The position numbers and the translations under genes were made by a program. This document shows, piece by piece, positions 8,172 to 16,358 of a stretch of 43,105 nt of DNA (position 1 is the first letter of the stretch; each line of letters opens with the position of its first letter). The stretch spans positions 1-43,105 of the forward strand of contig JAFVAR010000031.1 in NCBI GenBank assembly GCA_017480425.1, given 5' to 3'. This DNA comes from a bacterium. GTDB lineage: Bacteria; Cyanobacteriota; Vampirovibrionia; Gastranaerophilales; Gastranaerophilaceae. The notes beneath the pieces are model-generated. The model had not been told where the DNA came from. It saw only the letters and a program-made list of their open reading frames with translations, and did not search any database.

Positions 8172-8627
8172 ATGAAAAACTGGTATTTGGATAAGGAGGT
8201 CGGTATCTTCTTTGATAATATTCCGTTTGTAGGTATAAGGTATAGTATTCCTTCTATGACCAAAGAGGAAAGAATTTCTGTTGAAAAATATCCTTTTGTT
8301 TGTAAAAAGGAATTGAAAGTTAAGTTGGCAGATTATAAGAAAAATAAAACTTATACTTTTGTAATACCGAAAGGTTATTGCTATGACGGCGCTTCTATAC
8401 CAAGAGTATTTTGGCGTTTAATCGGGGCAAATACGGATAATCGTTTTTTGATTCCTGCGCTTATTCATGATGTTTTATGTGAGAATCATTCTTATATAGA
8501 TAATGACAGAGCTTTTTCAACCAGAATCTTTAATGCTCTTTTAAAATCCTCAAATGTTTCAGTGATAAAACGTTTTTGTATGAAAAATTCCGTAGGATTA
8601 TTTCAGACAATTTTTTGTAAATGGTAA
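8172..8627 (+). CDS. DUF1353 family phage protein
   Basis: 151 residues from the ATG at 8172, which has GGAGGCGG just upstream. A start 48 nt earlier is in frame but overlaps the previous gene and has no site. The DUF1353 hallmark is clear: FVIPKGYCYDGASIPRVFWRLIG followed by FLIPALIHDVLCE, then a helical region with N-D-R-AF. Members occur near lysis or tail genes of many phages and have no settled function. The conserved H-D in IHDVLC and the Y-D-G-AS motif look like potential catalytic or metal-binding residues. A strong terminator follows, 7 nt after the stop. Confidence 0.75.
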   Translation: MKNWYLDKEVGIFFDNIPFVGIRYSIPSMTKEERISVEKYPFVCKKELKVKLADYKKNKTYTFVIPKGYCYDGASIPRVFWRLIGANTDNRFLIPALIHDVLCENHSYIDNDRAFSTRIFNALLKSSNVSVIKRFCMKNSVGLFQTIFCKW

Positions 8628-8634
8628 AAATATA

Positions 8635-8663
8635 AAAGGGCTGCATTATAAAAGCAGCCCTTT
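8635..8663 (+). terminator. Intrinsic terminator-like hairpin before terminase gene
   Basis: AAAGGGCTGC (8635-8644), a 9-nt loop, and GCAGCCCTTT (8654-8663) form a 10-bp stem. It separates the tail module from the terminase gene, so terminase is either made by read-through or has its own promoter. Confidence 0.75.
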
Positions 8664-8684
8664 ATAACAAATAAGGAGGTTAGT

Positions 8685-9986
8685 TTGACAAAATATAAAT
8701 TACTTGATAAGCAAAAAGAATTCATAGAAATTCCGCATTCTAACGCTCTGGATGTAGCAATGTATCAAGGCGGATTCGGAAGCGGAAAAACTTGGTGCGG
8801 TTCGCTATTGGGTATATTGCTTGCAAAAAAATACCCCGGATGTAAAGGGCTTGTAGGAGCAAAAGAATATGAGCTTGTAAGAAAAACTACACTTGTTTCC
8901 TATTTGGAGCATTTGGAAAACTTTGGGTATGTGCAAGAAAAAGATTATACATATAATAAAATTGATAAAGTTATTAAATTTTCAAACGGCTCAGAAATAT
9001 TATTTTCCGCATTGGATGATCCTGAAAAATTCAAGTCATTGAATTTGCACTGGGCAGAAATAGAAGAAGCTTCTCAAATAAATGATTCGTCATTTAAGCA
9101 GTTGTTAGGACGGCTTAGAAATACATACAGGGGAAAAAATTGGGTTGATTTTCGTTATCGTTTATTCGGACATACAAACCCGCAAGCTGATAAGGGGTGG
9201 ATTTGGAACAGATTTGTGGAACATAAAAAAGAAAACTACAGATTGATTATAGCTCCGACCACTAACAATATTTATTTGCCTCCGCATTTTATTCAATCAA
9301 TGAAAGAGAGTTTTGATGAAGAGTATTATAAGATAAATGTTTTGGGTGAATTTGGTGATTATTCATCAGGGCTTGTAGTAAAAGGTTTTAATGAAGAAAA
9401 TAAATTAAAACTCAGATACAATGAAAATTTACCGCTTTATTTAACTTGTGATTTTAACGTTGATCCTATGTGCTGGGCAGTTGCTCACAAAGATGATGAA
9501 AACGTATATTTTATTGATGAAATAGTTATTGAAAATACATCAACTCAGCAGTGTATCGAGGAGTTTATAAGAAGATATCCTAAACATAAGGCAGAGATAA
9601 TTATTAACGGTGATGCTTCCGGAGATAACAGAAGTACTCAGAGCGAGTATACAAATTATGCAATTATAAAAAATGCACTAAATTTATACGGATATGAGAA
9701 TGTTAAATTTAGATTACGCAGTTACAACCCTCCAATAATGAACAGAATCTCTGCGTTTAATGCAAGGGTCAAAAATTCTAAAGGTGAGCGCCATTTATTT
9801 ATTGACCCAAGGAAATGCAAGTGGATTTTATATAATATTTATAATCTGTCTTTCAAGGAGGGAACAAGCATTGTGGATGTTCCTACTCATACTCAGATTA
9901 AGGCGAATAAAGAGTTTAAATTTTTGGAGCATCCGTTTGATGCAATAAGTTATTTAGTCGAATACTATTGGGCACTTAGGAGTTAA
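8685..9986 (+). CDS. terL: Phage terminase large subunit
   Basis: 433 residues from a TTG start with a near-perfect AAGGAGGT site 4 nt upstream. The ATPase domain shows Walker A GGFGSGKT (residues 29-36), Walker B-like HWAEIEEAS (about 122-130) and a coupling motif GHTNPQ (about 161). The RNase H-like nuclease domain shows LTCDFNVDP (about 254-262), INGDASGD (about 306-313) and HPFDAISYLVEYYW near the C-terminus, supplying the acidic metal ligands. It is close to the PBSX/Terminase_3-type family and looks intact. Terminase normally lies beside a small subunit and portal gene. Here it is last in the module, 3 bp from a convergent gene, with neither neighbour visible. Confidence 0.9.
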   Translation: MTKYKLLDKQKEFIEIPHSNALDVAMYQGGFGSGKTWCGSLLGILLAKKYPGCKGLVGAKEYELVRKTTLVSYLEHLENFGYVQEKDYTYNKIDKVIKFSNGSEILFSALDDPEKFKSLNLHWAEIEEASQINDSSFKQLLGRLRNTYRGKNWVDFRYRLFGHTNPQADKGWIWNRFVEHKKENYRLIIAPTTNNIYLPPHFIQSMKESFDEEYYKINVLGEFGDYSSGLVVKGFNEENKLKLRYNENLPLYLTCDFNVDPMCWAVAHKDDENVYFIDEIVIENTSTQQCIEEFIRRYPKHKAEIIINGDASGDNRSTQSEYTNYAIIKNALNLYGYENVKFRLRSYNPPIMNRISAFNARVKNSKGERHLFIDPRKCKWILYNIYNLSFKEGTSIVDVPTHTQIKANKEFKFLEHPFDAISYLVEYYWALRS

Positions 9987-9989
9987 GTT

Positions 9990-10691
9990 TTATATAACTT
10001 CAGCAATCGGAATCGGAACAAGCCTTGAATAAAATTTGTATTCATTAAAACTTTCGGGCATAGTGTTCCAGTATCGGTATATAGTGTATCCTTTTTTGGT
10101 TAAATCTTTTACTATTCTATCCGCTTCTTGTATGTTTTCAGCAAGTAGCGGGTAGCAAAACGGAAAACAGTTTTCATAATTTATTCTTCTTTTAATTTTT
10201 AATATATTCATGCCGGAATAAGTTTTGTCAAGTTTTATAAACTTATTCCGGCATTTTTTTTGCCATTCTCTGTTTACCGGAATTGAATATTCCGAATTCA
10301 TTGTTTCAGTATTCTTTATCCAGAGGTAAGCATTTTCTCCGTATCCGAATTTTATTCCGGAATTAAAGCAAGCGATTCCGAGAGGAGGATTATAGTATGC
10401 ATGCGCATTATCGACAATTAGTTTTGGATAAATACGCTCAAGTATCTTAACATTATTTTCGCATATGCCAAAATAATTTGGATATAGGATAAAACTGTTT
10501 TTGGGAAAATCACACGCCGGCATGAAATCGTCATTAATATGATAAAATACCGGTTTGCAATTCTCTTCAAATAAAGTATGTCTGATTACATCGCAGAGAT
10601 AGTAAGGAATGAACAACTCTTTAACCTTGAATACTTTAATCAGATGTTTGAGGCAATTTCTTCCCCTGTCAAAATTTAGTAATTTATACAT
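9990..10691 (-). CDS. Short DegT/DnrJ-like PLP fold protein
   Basis: 233 residues, against about 350-400 for the usual family. It begins with LNFDRGRNCLKHLIKVF and FIPYYLCDVI, then ILYPNYFGIC, LIVDNAHAYY (Asp expected to bind the PLP ring nitrogen) and NSGIKFGYGENAYLW, where the Lys could be the Schiff-base residue. A short C-terminal domain ends in SRLVPIPIAEVI. As I recall the family, the protein usually continues past the LxPIPI motif, so the tail may be cut, exactly at the junction with the phage segment (3 bp from the terminase stop). It lies 21 bp behind the secreted-protein gene, probably in one operon. No clear ribosome binding site. Confidence 0.55.
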   Translation of the reverse strand: MYKLLNFDRGRNCLKHLIKVFKVKELFIPYYLCDVIRHTLFEENCKPVFYHINDDFMPACDFPKNSFILYPNYFGICENNVKILERIYPKLIVDNAHAYYNPPLGIACFNSGIKFGYGENAYLWIKNTETMNSEYSIPVNREWQKKCRNKFIKLDKTYSGMNILKIKRRINYENCFPFCYPLLAENIQEADRIVKDLTKKGYTIYRYWNTMPESFNEYKFYSRLVPIPIAEVI

Positions 10692-10712
10692 ATAGGAATA
10701 GTCTGCCTTTTT

Positions 10713-11111
10713 TTAGTAATTCTTTATTGTAAATCCGGCGCCTGTTGCGGGACGTACAATAAATTCTCCGTGTGAGTGCGGGTTCCAACTTTTGGGATAA
10801 TAAAACCCTCTTGGGTAATATCTTCCGTTGCTGCCGTAAAATCCTGTAGTAAAAGAACCTATAGGGTTCATATTTTCATCATAAAGATATTGAGAGTATT
10901 GCGTAAGTGTTTTTTGACTTGGTGCATTCTGTATTAATGTTTCAGGATTTTCGACTTTTTTATCATTAAAATCATAAAGAACAAACTTATCTCCTTCTTT
11001 TCTGTATGTACCGACTCTGTTTCCCATTTCGTCATAAACTTTAACAGCATAAGCAAAAACAGATGCGGATGAGAATATAGATATTAAAAATAAAAGCAAA
11101 GTTTTTTTCAT
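10713..11111 (-). CDS. Secreted small protein of unknown function
   Basis: 132 residues with a clear signal peptide (MKKTLLLFLISIFSSASVFA, cleavage after about residue 20). The mature part has VYDEMGNRVGTYRKEG and LYDENMNPIGSFTTG, two related D-E/N-M-N-(R/P)-(V/I)-G units that look like a short internal repeat, then a Tyr/Gly-rich stretch (about residues 90-110). I recognise no family. Divergent from the deformylase gene with 107 bp between starts. Confidence 0.65.
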   Translation of the reverse strand: MKKTLLLFLISIFSSASVFAYAVKVYDEMGNRVGTYRKEGDKFVLYDFNDKKVENPETLIQNAPSQKTLTQYSQYLYDENMNPIGSFTTGFYGSNGRYYPRGFYYPKSWNPHSHGEFIVRPATGAGFTIKNY

Positions 11112-11218
11112 CGCAAGTACTCCGTATAGTTTGAAGATTTCCCTTATCTATCTAACGACAATTTTAACATCAAAGTTCATTTTCATGCTAGTATGTTGTT
11201 AGAATAGGGGAAGATATT

Positions 11219-11830
11219 ATGTCAATAAAAAAAGTTTTGAAATACGGAACGCCGTCATTAAGAGAACAGTCTAAAGAGGTTCATAAGGTATCACAAAAAA
11301 TTAAAGTTCTTGTAGATGACCTGCTGGATACAATGTATGCTCAAAACGGCGTAGGACTCGCAGCGCCTCAGATTGGTGAAAATTACAGAATATTTGTTAT
11401 AGATGTTTCTACAAATGATGAACCCCTCAATCCGATGGTATTTATAAACCCGAAAATTATAAAAAAATCGGGAGCTTGTATAAGCCATGAAGGATGTTTA
11501 AGCTTTCCTGAAGCGTTTACGGATGTAAAAAGATATTCAAATGTTATGGTAAAGGCACTTGACAGAAACGGACGCTCGTTTGTTTTGGAAGCTAAAGACG
11601 GCACCCTGCTTGCAAGGGCGATTCAGCACGAATTCGACCATTTGAACGGAATTCTTTTTATTGATCATGTAATTAACCGTTTTGAAGCAGAAGCGGAACT
11701 TCAAAAAAATAATTTGCCTCCGCTTCAGGTAGATAAAATATTGGAAGAACCTGAACTTACGGAACAGGTCAATGAATTGAAAAAACAACAAGTTGAAAAG
11801 GAAACAAAAGTTGAAAATTCCGGCGATTAA
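11219..11830 (+). CDS. def: Peptide deformylase
   Basis: 203 residues. It removes the formyl group from nascent N-terminal methionine. All three metalloenzyme motifs are present: GVGLAAPQIG (44-53), EGCLS (91-95, Cys metal ligand) and QHEFDH (136-141, two His ligands and the catalytic Glu). The C-terminus beyond about residue 160 is a charged helical extension, making the protein about 30 residues longer than typical. It is followed by the formyltransferase gene that adds the formyl group, so the pair handles initiator-Met formylation and deformylation. A GGGGAAG site precedes the ATG. Confidence 0.95.
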   Translation: MSIKKVLKYGTPSLREQSKEVHKVSQKIKVLVDDLLDTMYAQNGVGLAAPQIGENYRIFVIDVSTNDEPLNPMVFINPKIIKKSGACISHEGCLSFPEAFTDVKRYSNVMVKALDRNGRSFVLEAKDGTLLARAIQHEFDHLNGILFIDHVINRFEAEAELQKNNLPPLQVDKILEEPELTEQVNELKKQQVEKETKVENSGD

Positions 11831-12014
11831 CATTGGTAAACGAGAATTCTTGAATCTTCCCAAAAGACAACAGGGAATTTTAATGATGAAAGAGCGTATA
11901 AGGCAGCATTTTAATGAATGCTCTCAAGGTTTTGCAAAAATACAAGACCCGAAAACATATATAGGACAGTATGTGATGCAGTGTATCAAAGCTGAAAAGA
12001 GTACGATGATATAG
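11793..12014 (+). CDS. Small basic protein between def and fmt, start uncertain
   Basis: The frame from a TTG at 11793 gives 73 residues and overlaps the end of def. A shorter product of 43 residues from ATG ATG at 11884/11887 has AGGGAAT upstream and may be the true one. The protein is basic and helical (MKERIRQHFNECSQGFAKIQ, then GQYVMQCIKAEKSTMI). It fills the otherwise empty 199-bp gap between def and fmt. No family recognised. Confidence 0.4.
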   Translation: MKRKQKLKIPAINIGKREFLNLPKRQQGILMMKERIRQHFNECSQGFAKIQDPKTYIGQYVMQCIKAEKSTMI

Positions 12015-12029
12015 AATAGGAGAAAGCTT

Positions 12030-12959
12030 TTGACTGAAGAAATAAGTATTGTATATTTTGGTACACCTGATATCGGGTTGAAGTCGTTGGAATATTTCTA
12101 TAATTCCGAAAGATATAATGTTTTAGCTGTGGTAACACAGCCTGACAAACCATCGGGGAGAGGTAATAAGCTAACTCCAAGTCCAATAAAGAGCTTTGCA
12201 CTTGAACATAATATTAAAGTTTTTCAGCCAAAGTCGATAAGAAAAGAGCCGGATATTATAAATGCATTGAAGAATTTAAAACCGGATTTTTTTGTTACTT
12301 TTGCATTCGGGCAGATTTTATCACAAGAAGTTTTAGATATTCCGAAGTATGAAACAATAAATTTGCACGTTTCACTGCTCCCAAAATATCGAGGAGCAAA
12401 TCCTATCCAAAGAGCAATAATAAATGGAGACACAAAAACGGGTATTTGCACGATGATAACGGAATTAGGTTTGGACTGCGGTGATATTTGTATGACAGCC
12501 CCTATCGATATAACTCCGAATATGAATTGTGTTGAGCTTTTTGAAATATGTGCTTCTCGTTCGCCTGAATTACTGGATAAAACTCTAGTAGGAATTAAAG
12601 ACGGTACATTAGTACCTGTAAAACAGTGTGAAGAAGGGCTCTGTTTTGCAGATAAACTTAAAAAAGAAGAGTGTGAAATCGATTGGACAAAATCTGCTCA
12701 GGAAATTCATAATCTTGTGCGTGGAGTGTATAAATGTCCGGGGGCTTTCTTTAAGTATCAGGATAAAATAGTAAAAGTAATGGAAACAGAGCCGTTAAAT
12801 GAATCCTTAGAAGGAGGAAATATAGGTGAATTTGTAAAATTTTCAAAATTCGGTATAGACGTAAAAACCGGCTCCGGAATTCTTCGTTTAATAAAAGTAA
12901 AACCTGAAGGTAAGGCTGAAATGCTTGCAAAGGATTGGGCAAACGGGCTTAGAAAATAA
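12030..12959 (+). CDS. fmt: Methionyl-tRNA formyltransferase
   Basis: 309 residues, normal length, from a TTG start with AGGAG about 8 nt upstream. It transfers a formyl group from 10-formyl-THF to initiator Met-tRNA. Visible features are the N-terminal IVYFGTPDIG, the catalytic Asn111 and His113 in INLHVSLLPKYRGANPIQ, the catalytic Asp149 in ELGLDCGD, and a C-terminal tRNA-binding OB domain (about residues 205-309). It shares the operon with def. The 3' end meets a convergent gene with 1 bp between stops. Confidence 0.95.
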   Translation: MTEEISIVYFGTPDIGLKSLEYFYNSERYNVLAVVTQPDKPSGRGNKLTPSPIKSFALEHNIKVFQPKSIRKEPDIINALKNLKPDFFVTFAFGQILSQEVLDIPKYETINLHVSLLPKYRGANPIQRAIINGDTKTGICTMITELGLDCGDICMTAPIDITPNMNCVELFEICASRSPELLDKTLVGIKDGTLVPVKQCEEGLCFADKLKKEECEIDWTKSAQEIHNLVRGVYKCPGAFFKYQDKIVKVMETEPLNESLEGGNIGEFVKFSKFGIDVKTGSGILRLIKVKPEGKAEMLAKDWANGLRK

Positions 12960-12960
12960 C

Positions 12961-13392
12961 TTAAAAAGCTTTTACTAAGAATAATTTAATTTCGCTTTCA
13001 AGACGTTCTATCCTTTTAACGTACCTGTAATCGGCAGGTGAAGTCAAAATCAAAACTACAGCAGGATTTTTACCTGTTAATTTTGAGTAATACAGAGCCT
13101 GTCCAATACTTTCAGCCCATTTTTTCGCAAAATCAAATTCAATTGCGTAATCTTTTGAAAGGCAGTCAACTCTGGTCATATCCCAAAGGATAGCTTCTTT
13201 TCTTCCAAAATCCGGAGTACACCACTGGTCTACATAGTATGATTCAACTTGATTCGGCATCATTGTTTGAGTTTCATACCATTTTTGCGGAACATAATTA
13301 AGACCGAGATAATAAATTCCCGATGCCATTAAAATTAATGTTATAACAAAGTGCAAAACTCTGTTTTTCCCGAAATTTTGTCTCTTTCTCAT
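12961..13392 (-). CDS. Membrane-anchored PD-(D/E)xK nuclease-like protein
   Basis: 143 residues: a basic N-terminus, one membrane segment (about residues 13-31) and a soluble domain. The core RVDCLSKDYAIEFDFAKKWA (Asp76, Glu85, Asp87, Lys90/91) followed by ESIGQALYYSKLTGK and the strand AVVLIL has the alpha-beta pattern of restriction-endonuclease-fold domains. Proteins with this core are widespread and uncharacterised as far as I recall. The N-in topology predicted from the basic N-terminus would place the domain outside the cytoplasm. Nuclease function is inference. Confidence 0.5.
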   Translation of the reverse strand: MRKRQNFGKNRVLHFVITLILMASGIYYLGLNYVPQKWYETQTMMPNQVESYYVDQWCTPDFGRKEAILWDMTRVDCLSKDYAIEFDFAKKWAESIGQALYYSKLTGKNPAVVLILTSPADYRYVKRIERLESEIKLFLVKAF

Positions 13393-13435
13393 AATTTTAT
13401 TTTATAACAATAAAAATATGATTTAAATTTTAGCG

Positions 13436-13453
13436 TTATGTAAATTTTTGTAA
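13436..13453 (+). promoter_or_regulatory. 18-nt upstream element shared with 16314-16331
   Basis: TTATGTAAATTTTTGTAA occurs identically at 16314-16331. Both copies lie upstream of the same promoter motif, 17 and 27 nt before its first box, a difference of about one helical turn. It may be an activator site or an AT-rich UP-type element. Confidence 0.4.
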
Positions 13454-13470
13454 ACAAAAAAACAAAAAAT

Positions 13471-13500
13471 AGCAAGTATACTCTATTTAAATACTTTATA
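13471..13500 (+). promoter_or_regulatory. Promoter motif D, AGCAA-N17-ACTTTATA
   Basis: AGCAA at 13471-13475, 17 nt, ACTTTATA at 13493-13500 and then TATACATC, 34 nt before the ATG at 13534. It differs from the other copies only in the first base of the upstream box. Confidence 0.6.
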
Positions 13501-13533
13501 TATACATCAGGTATTTAATAAGGAGAAAGTAGT

Positions 13534-13872
13534 ATGGTACAAGTAAATTCAAAAGATAACAGAATGTTTAATCATCCAAATACACATTTTTTAAATTGTA
13601 CTGAAACACAGTCGAAAAACAGGCAAAAATTGCGGCAGTGGCTGGATAATCTTGATGCGCAGGATGGTTTGCGTGATGGTTGTATAGAGCACAGCGTTTG
13701 GTCAAAATACGAAAAAACAATGGGAATTAAGTCAGCAGAATTTTCCAAATTGGTGCGTAATCCAAATTTAGAAGGCAATTGTCCTGTTTTGCCCCAAAAA
13801 TATTTTGGTGTGAGGGTAAGCGATGTTTTCAGTCAGTGTGTAAAGAATAATAAGAAAAAATACGGTGAGTAA
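13534..13872 (+). CDS. Small orphan protein controlled by the shared promoter motif
   Basis: 112 residues, soluble, basic at the C-terminus, with no signal peptide or membrane segment. Recognisable pieces are a polar helix (QSKNRQKLRQWLDNLDAQDG, about residues 29-48) and HSVWSKYEKTMGIKSAEFSKLV. There are four cysteines. I know no family. A consensus AAGGAGAAAG site precedes the ATG, and the gene is a single unit between motif D and the terminator at 13886-13914. Confidence 0.65.
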   Translation: MVQVNSKDNRMFNHPNTHFLNCTETQSKNRQKLRQWLDNLDAQDGLRDGCIEHSVWSKYEKTMGIKSAEFSKLVRNPNLEGNCPVLPQKYFGVRVSDVFSQCVKNNKKKYGE

Positions 13873-13885
13873 ATTTTAATAAAAA

Positions 13886-13914
13886 AAGAAATCGCTTTAA
13901 TTAAGCGATTTCTT
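13886..13914. terminator. Bidirectional intrinsic terminator
   Basis: AAGAAATCGCTT pairs with AAGCGATTTCTT around a 5-nt loop, with A-runs on the left and T-runs on the right so that it works on both strands. It serves the 112-residue gene and the convergent decarboxylase gene, whose stop codon lies inside it. Confidence 0.85.
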
Positions 13915-15352
13915 TTTTACTTACAACTTCTAATGTTTCATAATCATTAAGGTATGGTAAATGCTCTTTTGTTATAAGCTCTCCGGGGAGTAAAATAGAA
14001 ATTCCCGGAGGACATTCCGCAACAACTTCAGCGGAGATTCTTCCGACGGCATCTTCTTTTTTTATTCGTTCTTTATCGGCATAAAATGCATCTCTTAAGC
14101 TCATCTTAATTTGCGGTTCTAACATTGGCATATGTTTGCGTTTTTCTAAATAATATACATCGTGATAGTGGGTTGATGCGATTTTTTCTAATGCATCGGC
14201 CAGATATACAAAGTCAGAACGCTTATTACCAAGATTGCAGAGAATCAAAACCCCTATATCAGAAGCAGATTCCACTTCTATCTTAAAGTCAATTTCCAGA
14301 ATTGATTCTAATCGTTTACCGGAAAGTCCGTCTATTTTAATAAAAACTTTTGTAACATCAGTTTTATAACCGAAATCGGCTTTTATTTGGTGAAGATTTG
14401 GTATGTTGTCTAATCTTTTTCTTAAATATTTTGCGTTATTAATTGCACTTTGTAAGAGTTTTTTTCCTGCTTGGGATTGAAGATTGGCTCTTGCTGCATC
14501 CAAACTCGCAAGCAACAATAATGACGGGCTTGTAGAGTGCAGTAATTTTAAAGCTTTTTCCACAGATACTTCATCAAGACAAGAGTCTTTTGAAATATGC
14601 AGCATAGAAGTTTGGCTCATACTTCCGCCGGTTTTATGTAGAGAATGAACAACTGCATCAGCGCCAAGTTTTAGTGCGGTTTCAGGAAGATGTTTGTTAA
14701 AGTTCCAAAGGCATCCGTGTGCTTCATCAACTATAAGCGGAACACCATATTTTTTACAAACTGCACTAATTGATTTTATGTCAGATACAACTCCTTCATA
14801 AGTCGGGTTTGTAATCCAAACCAGAGAAATATCTTTATCTTTTTTGAGCATTTCTTCAATTTTAGAAGCTTCAATGTTTCCCCATATAGACCAATCATCA
14901 ATCCTGTTCGGGCAAACCCAAACCGGTTCTGCACCTGATATGATTAAGCCGGTTAAAATAGAACGATGGCAATTCCTGTTTACAATTACCTTTTGCCCCT
15001 TTTTTGTATAAGCCATGGCTACAGCAAGGTTACCTGCCGTTGAGCCGTTTAAAAGGAAAAATGTTTTCTTTGCCCCGAAAGCTTCCGCAGCAAGCTCTTG
15101 AGCTTCTTTAATAGGGCCTGTTGCAGGGTGCAATGTCCCTAAGTTGTCAAATTCATCAGTAGTATCTATATTTAATACTTTGCTTCCTATAAGAGTTTTA
15201 AAATCTTTAAAAATAGCTTTGCCTTTTGTATGTCCGGGAATATGAAATTGATATGTAGGATTTTCATATGCTGTCTGTAAAGCTTCTACAATAGGGGCTT
15301 TTATTTTTTCATTTGTTTCTTTTTGAATTTGTTTTTTTGTATTTTTTTCCAA
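13901..15352 (-). CDS. Orn/Lys/Arg decarboxylase (SpeA/YaaO-type)
   Basis: 483 residues from a TTG start with AAGGGA about 9 nt upstream. A fold-type I PLP enzyme that decarboxylates a basic amino acid to a polyamine precursor. Motifs in order: FHIPGH (36-41), NGSTAGNLA (102-110), CHRSI, VDEAHG (208-213) with the PLP-nitrogen Asp, and the Schiff-base Lys240 in SLHKTGGSMSQTS. The C-terminal domain has ECPPGISILLPGE. Length and motif order fit the short Bacillus/cyanobacterial group, which contains arginine and lysine decarboxylases. Substrate cannot be read from sequence alone. The gene is monocistronic and ends in a shared terminator. Confidence 0.88.
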   Translation of the reverse strand: MEKNTKKQIQKETNEKIKAPIVEALQTAYENPTYQFHIPGHTKGKAIFKDFKTLIGSKVLNIDTTDEFDNLGTLHPATGPIKEAQELAAEAFGAKKTFFLLNGSTAGNLAVAMAYTKKGQKVIVNRNCHRSILTGLIISGAEPVWVCPNRIDDWSIWGNIEASKIEEMLKKDKDISLVWITNPTYEGVVSDIKSISAVCKKYGVPLIVDEAHGCLWNFNKHLPETALKLGADAVVHSLHKTGGSMSQTSMLHISKDSCLDEVSVEKALKLLHSTSPSLLLLASLDAARANLQSQAGKKLLQSAINNAKYLRKRLDNIPNLHQIKADFGYKTDVTKVFIKIDGLSGKRLESILEIDFKIEVESASDIGVLILCNLGNKRSDFVYLADALEKIASTHYHDVYYLEKRKHMPMLEPQIKMSLRDAFYADKERIKKEDAVGRISAEVVAECPPGISILLPGELITKEHLPYLNDYETLEVVSKKEIA

Positions 15353-15534
15353 TTCTTATTTCCCTTTAAACAGATTTATGTGTTTAGTCTACACTTGATA
15401 TTTACTAATCAGTATAATAACCGAAAAAAAATTTTTTTGCTAATAAAAAATTAGTCTATTGGCTAAAAATATACATCAAATGGATGTTATCACAAATTTT
15501 TAAATTAGGTACTATATGATACAGGGAGAGGATT

Positions 15535-16305
15535 ATGCAAATTAATGTAAAGGGAAGCAAGAATCTTGTTCAGGTATCAAACACAGTAACAAAGCCGAAT
15601 AATTCACGCTCATATAATTTGTGTGTTAAGGCGGATGCTTTAAGATTCTCTAAAATGTACAGAGAGGCAGTACAGACTTATTTACAGGCATTAATGTTGG
15701 ATAGAAATGAAATTAAAGCGTATTTTGGTCTTGCTTCTGCATATAAGTATTTGAAAGAATACAAAAAAGCTATAAATACTCTTCTTAAACTTGCGTTGAC
15801 AGATGAAAATAATGATGAGTGCTATTTTGAACTAGGGGTTTGCTATTTGTCTGACGGACAACCGGAAGAAGCAATTAAATGTTTAATAAAGTCAATTATT
15901 ATTAATAAAGAAAATTTGGAAGCTCAAATTCAGCTTGCAATTGCACATGAGCTTGTTGAGGAAACAGATTTGTCGCTGATGATTTATAACAAAATTATTG
16001 AGACAAATCCTGATTTTCTGAAGGCTTATTATAATAAAGCTGCAATGCTTATGGGAATGGGCGATTATATGGAAGCTTCAAGGACATTTTTCCAATTAAT
16101 AAAGCGCAATCCTGATTATTATAAGGCTTATTTCGGAATCGCAATGAGCTTTGATAAAATGGCAAAATATAAAGATGCTATTCGTTATTATAAAAAGTTT
16201 TTGTCTTTGAAAAAATTCTCTGATGATGCGGTTTTCGCTCGTAACAGATTAAACGAATTAAGAGCGGAACATTTTTCAAGTGAAAACAGATTTACTCTTG
16301 TTTAA
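15535..16305 (+). CDS. TPR-repeat protein
   Basis: 256 residues with about six tetratricopeptide repeats from residue 28 on, each with the A/G-Y/F-P spacing: YREAVQTYLQALMLDRNE, YKKAINTLLKLALTDENN, PEEAIKCLIKSIIINKEN, TDLSLMIYNKIIETNPDF, YMEASRTFFQLIKRNPDY, YKDAIRYYKKFLSLKK. No signal peptide, so probably a cytoplasmic scaffold. A GGGAGAGG site precedes the ATG. The upstream 180 bp contain a poor relative of the promoter motif that I do not count. Partner proteins are unknown. Confidence 0.8.
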   Translation: MQINVKGSKNLVQVSNTVTKPNNSRSYNLCVKADALRFSKMYREAVQTYLQALMLDRNEIKAYFGLASAYKYLKEYKKAINTLLKLALTDENNDECYFELGVCYLSDGQPEEAIKCLIKSIIINKENLEAQIQLAIAHELVEETDLSLMIYNKIIETNPDFLKAYYNKAAMLMGMGDYMEASRTFFQLIKRNPDYYKAYFGIAMSFDKMAKYKDAIRYYKKFLSLKKFSDDAVFARNRLNELRAEHFSSENRFTLV

Positions 16306-16313
16306 ATTATTAA

Positions 16314-16331
16314 TTATGTAAATTTTTGTAA
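16314..16331 (+). promoter_or_regulatory. 18-nt upstream element shared with 13436-13453
   Basis: TTATGTAAATTTTTGTAA, identical to the copy upstream of motif D, here 27 nt before the GGCAA box of motif E. It is followed by CAAAG, giving TTTGTAACAAA, a sequence also found on the minus strand upstream of motif C (around 41021-41032). Confidence 0.4.
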
Positions 16332-16358
16332 CAAAGCGCCAAAATCTCTAAGTTTATT

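Noticed and set aside
15455-15535. A possible sixth copy of the promoter motif before the TPR gene (CACAA ... ACTATATG)
   Set aside because: The upstream box differs at two positions, the downstream box is imperfect and the spacing is 15, not 17. Not counted.
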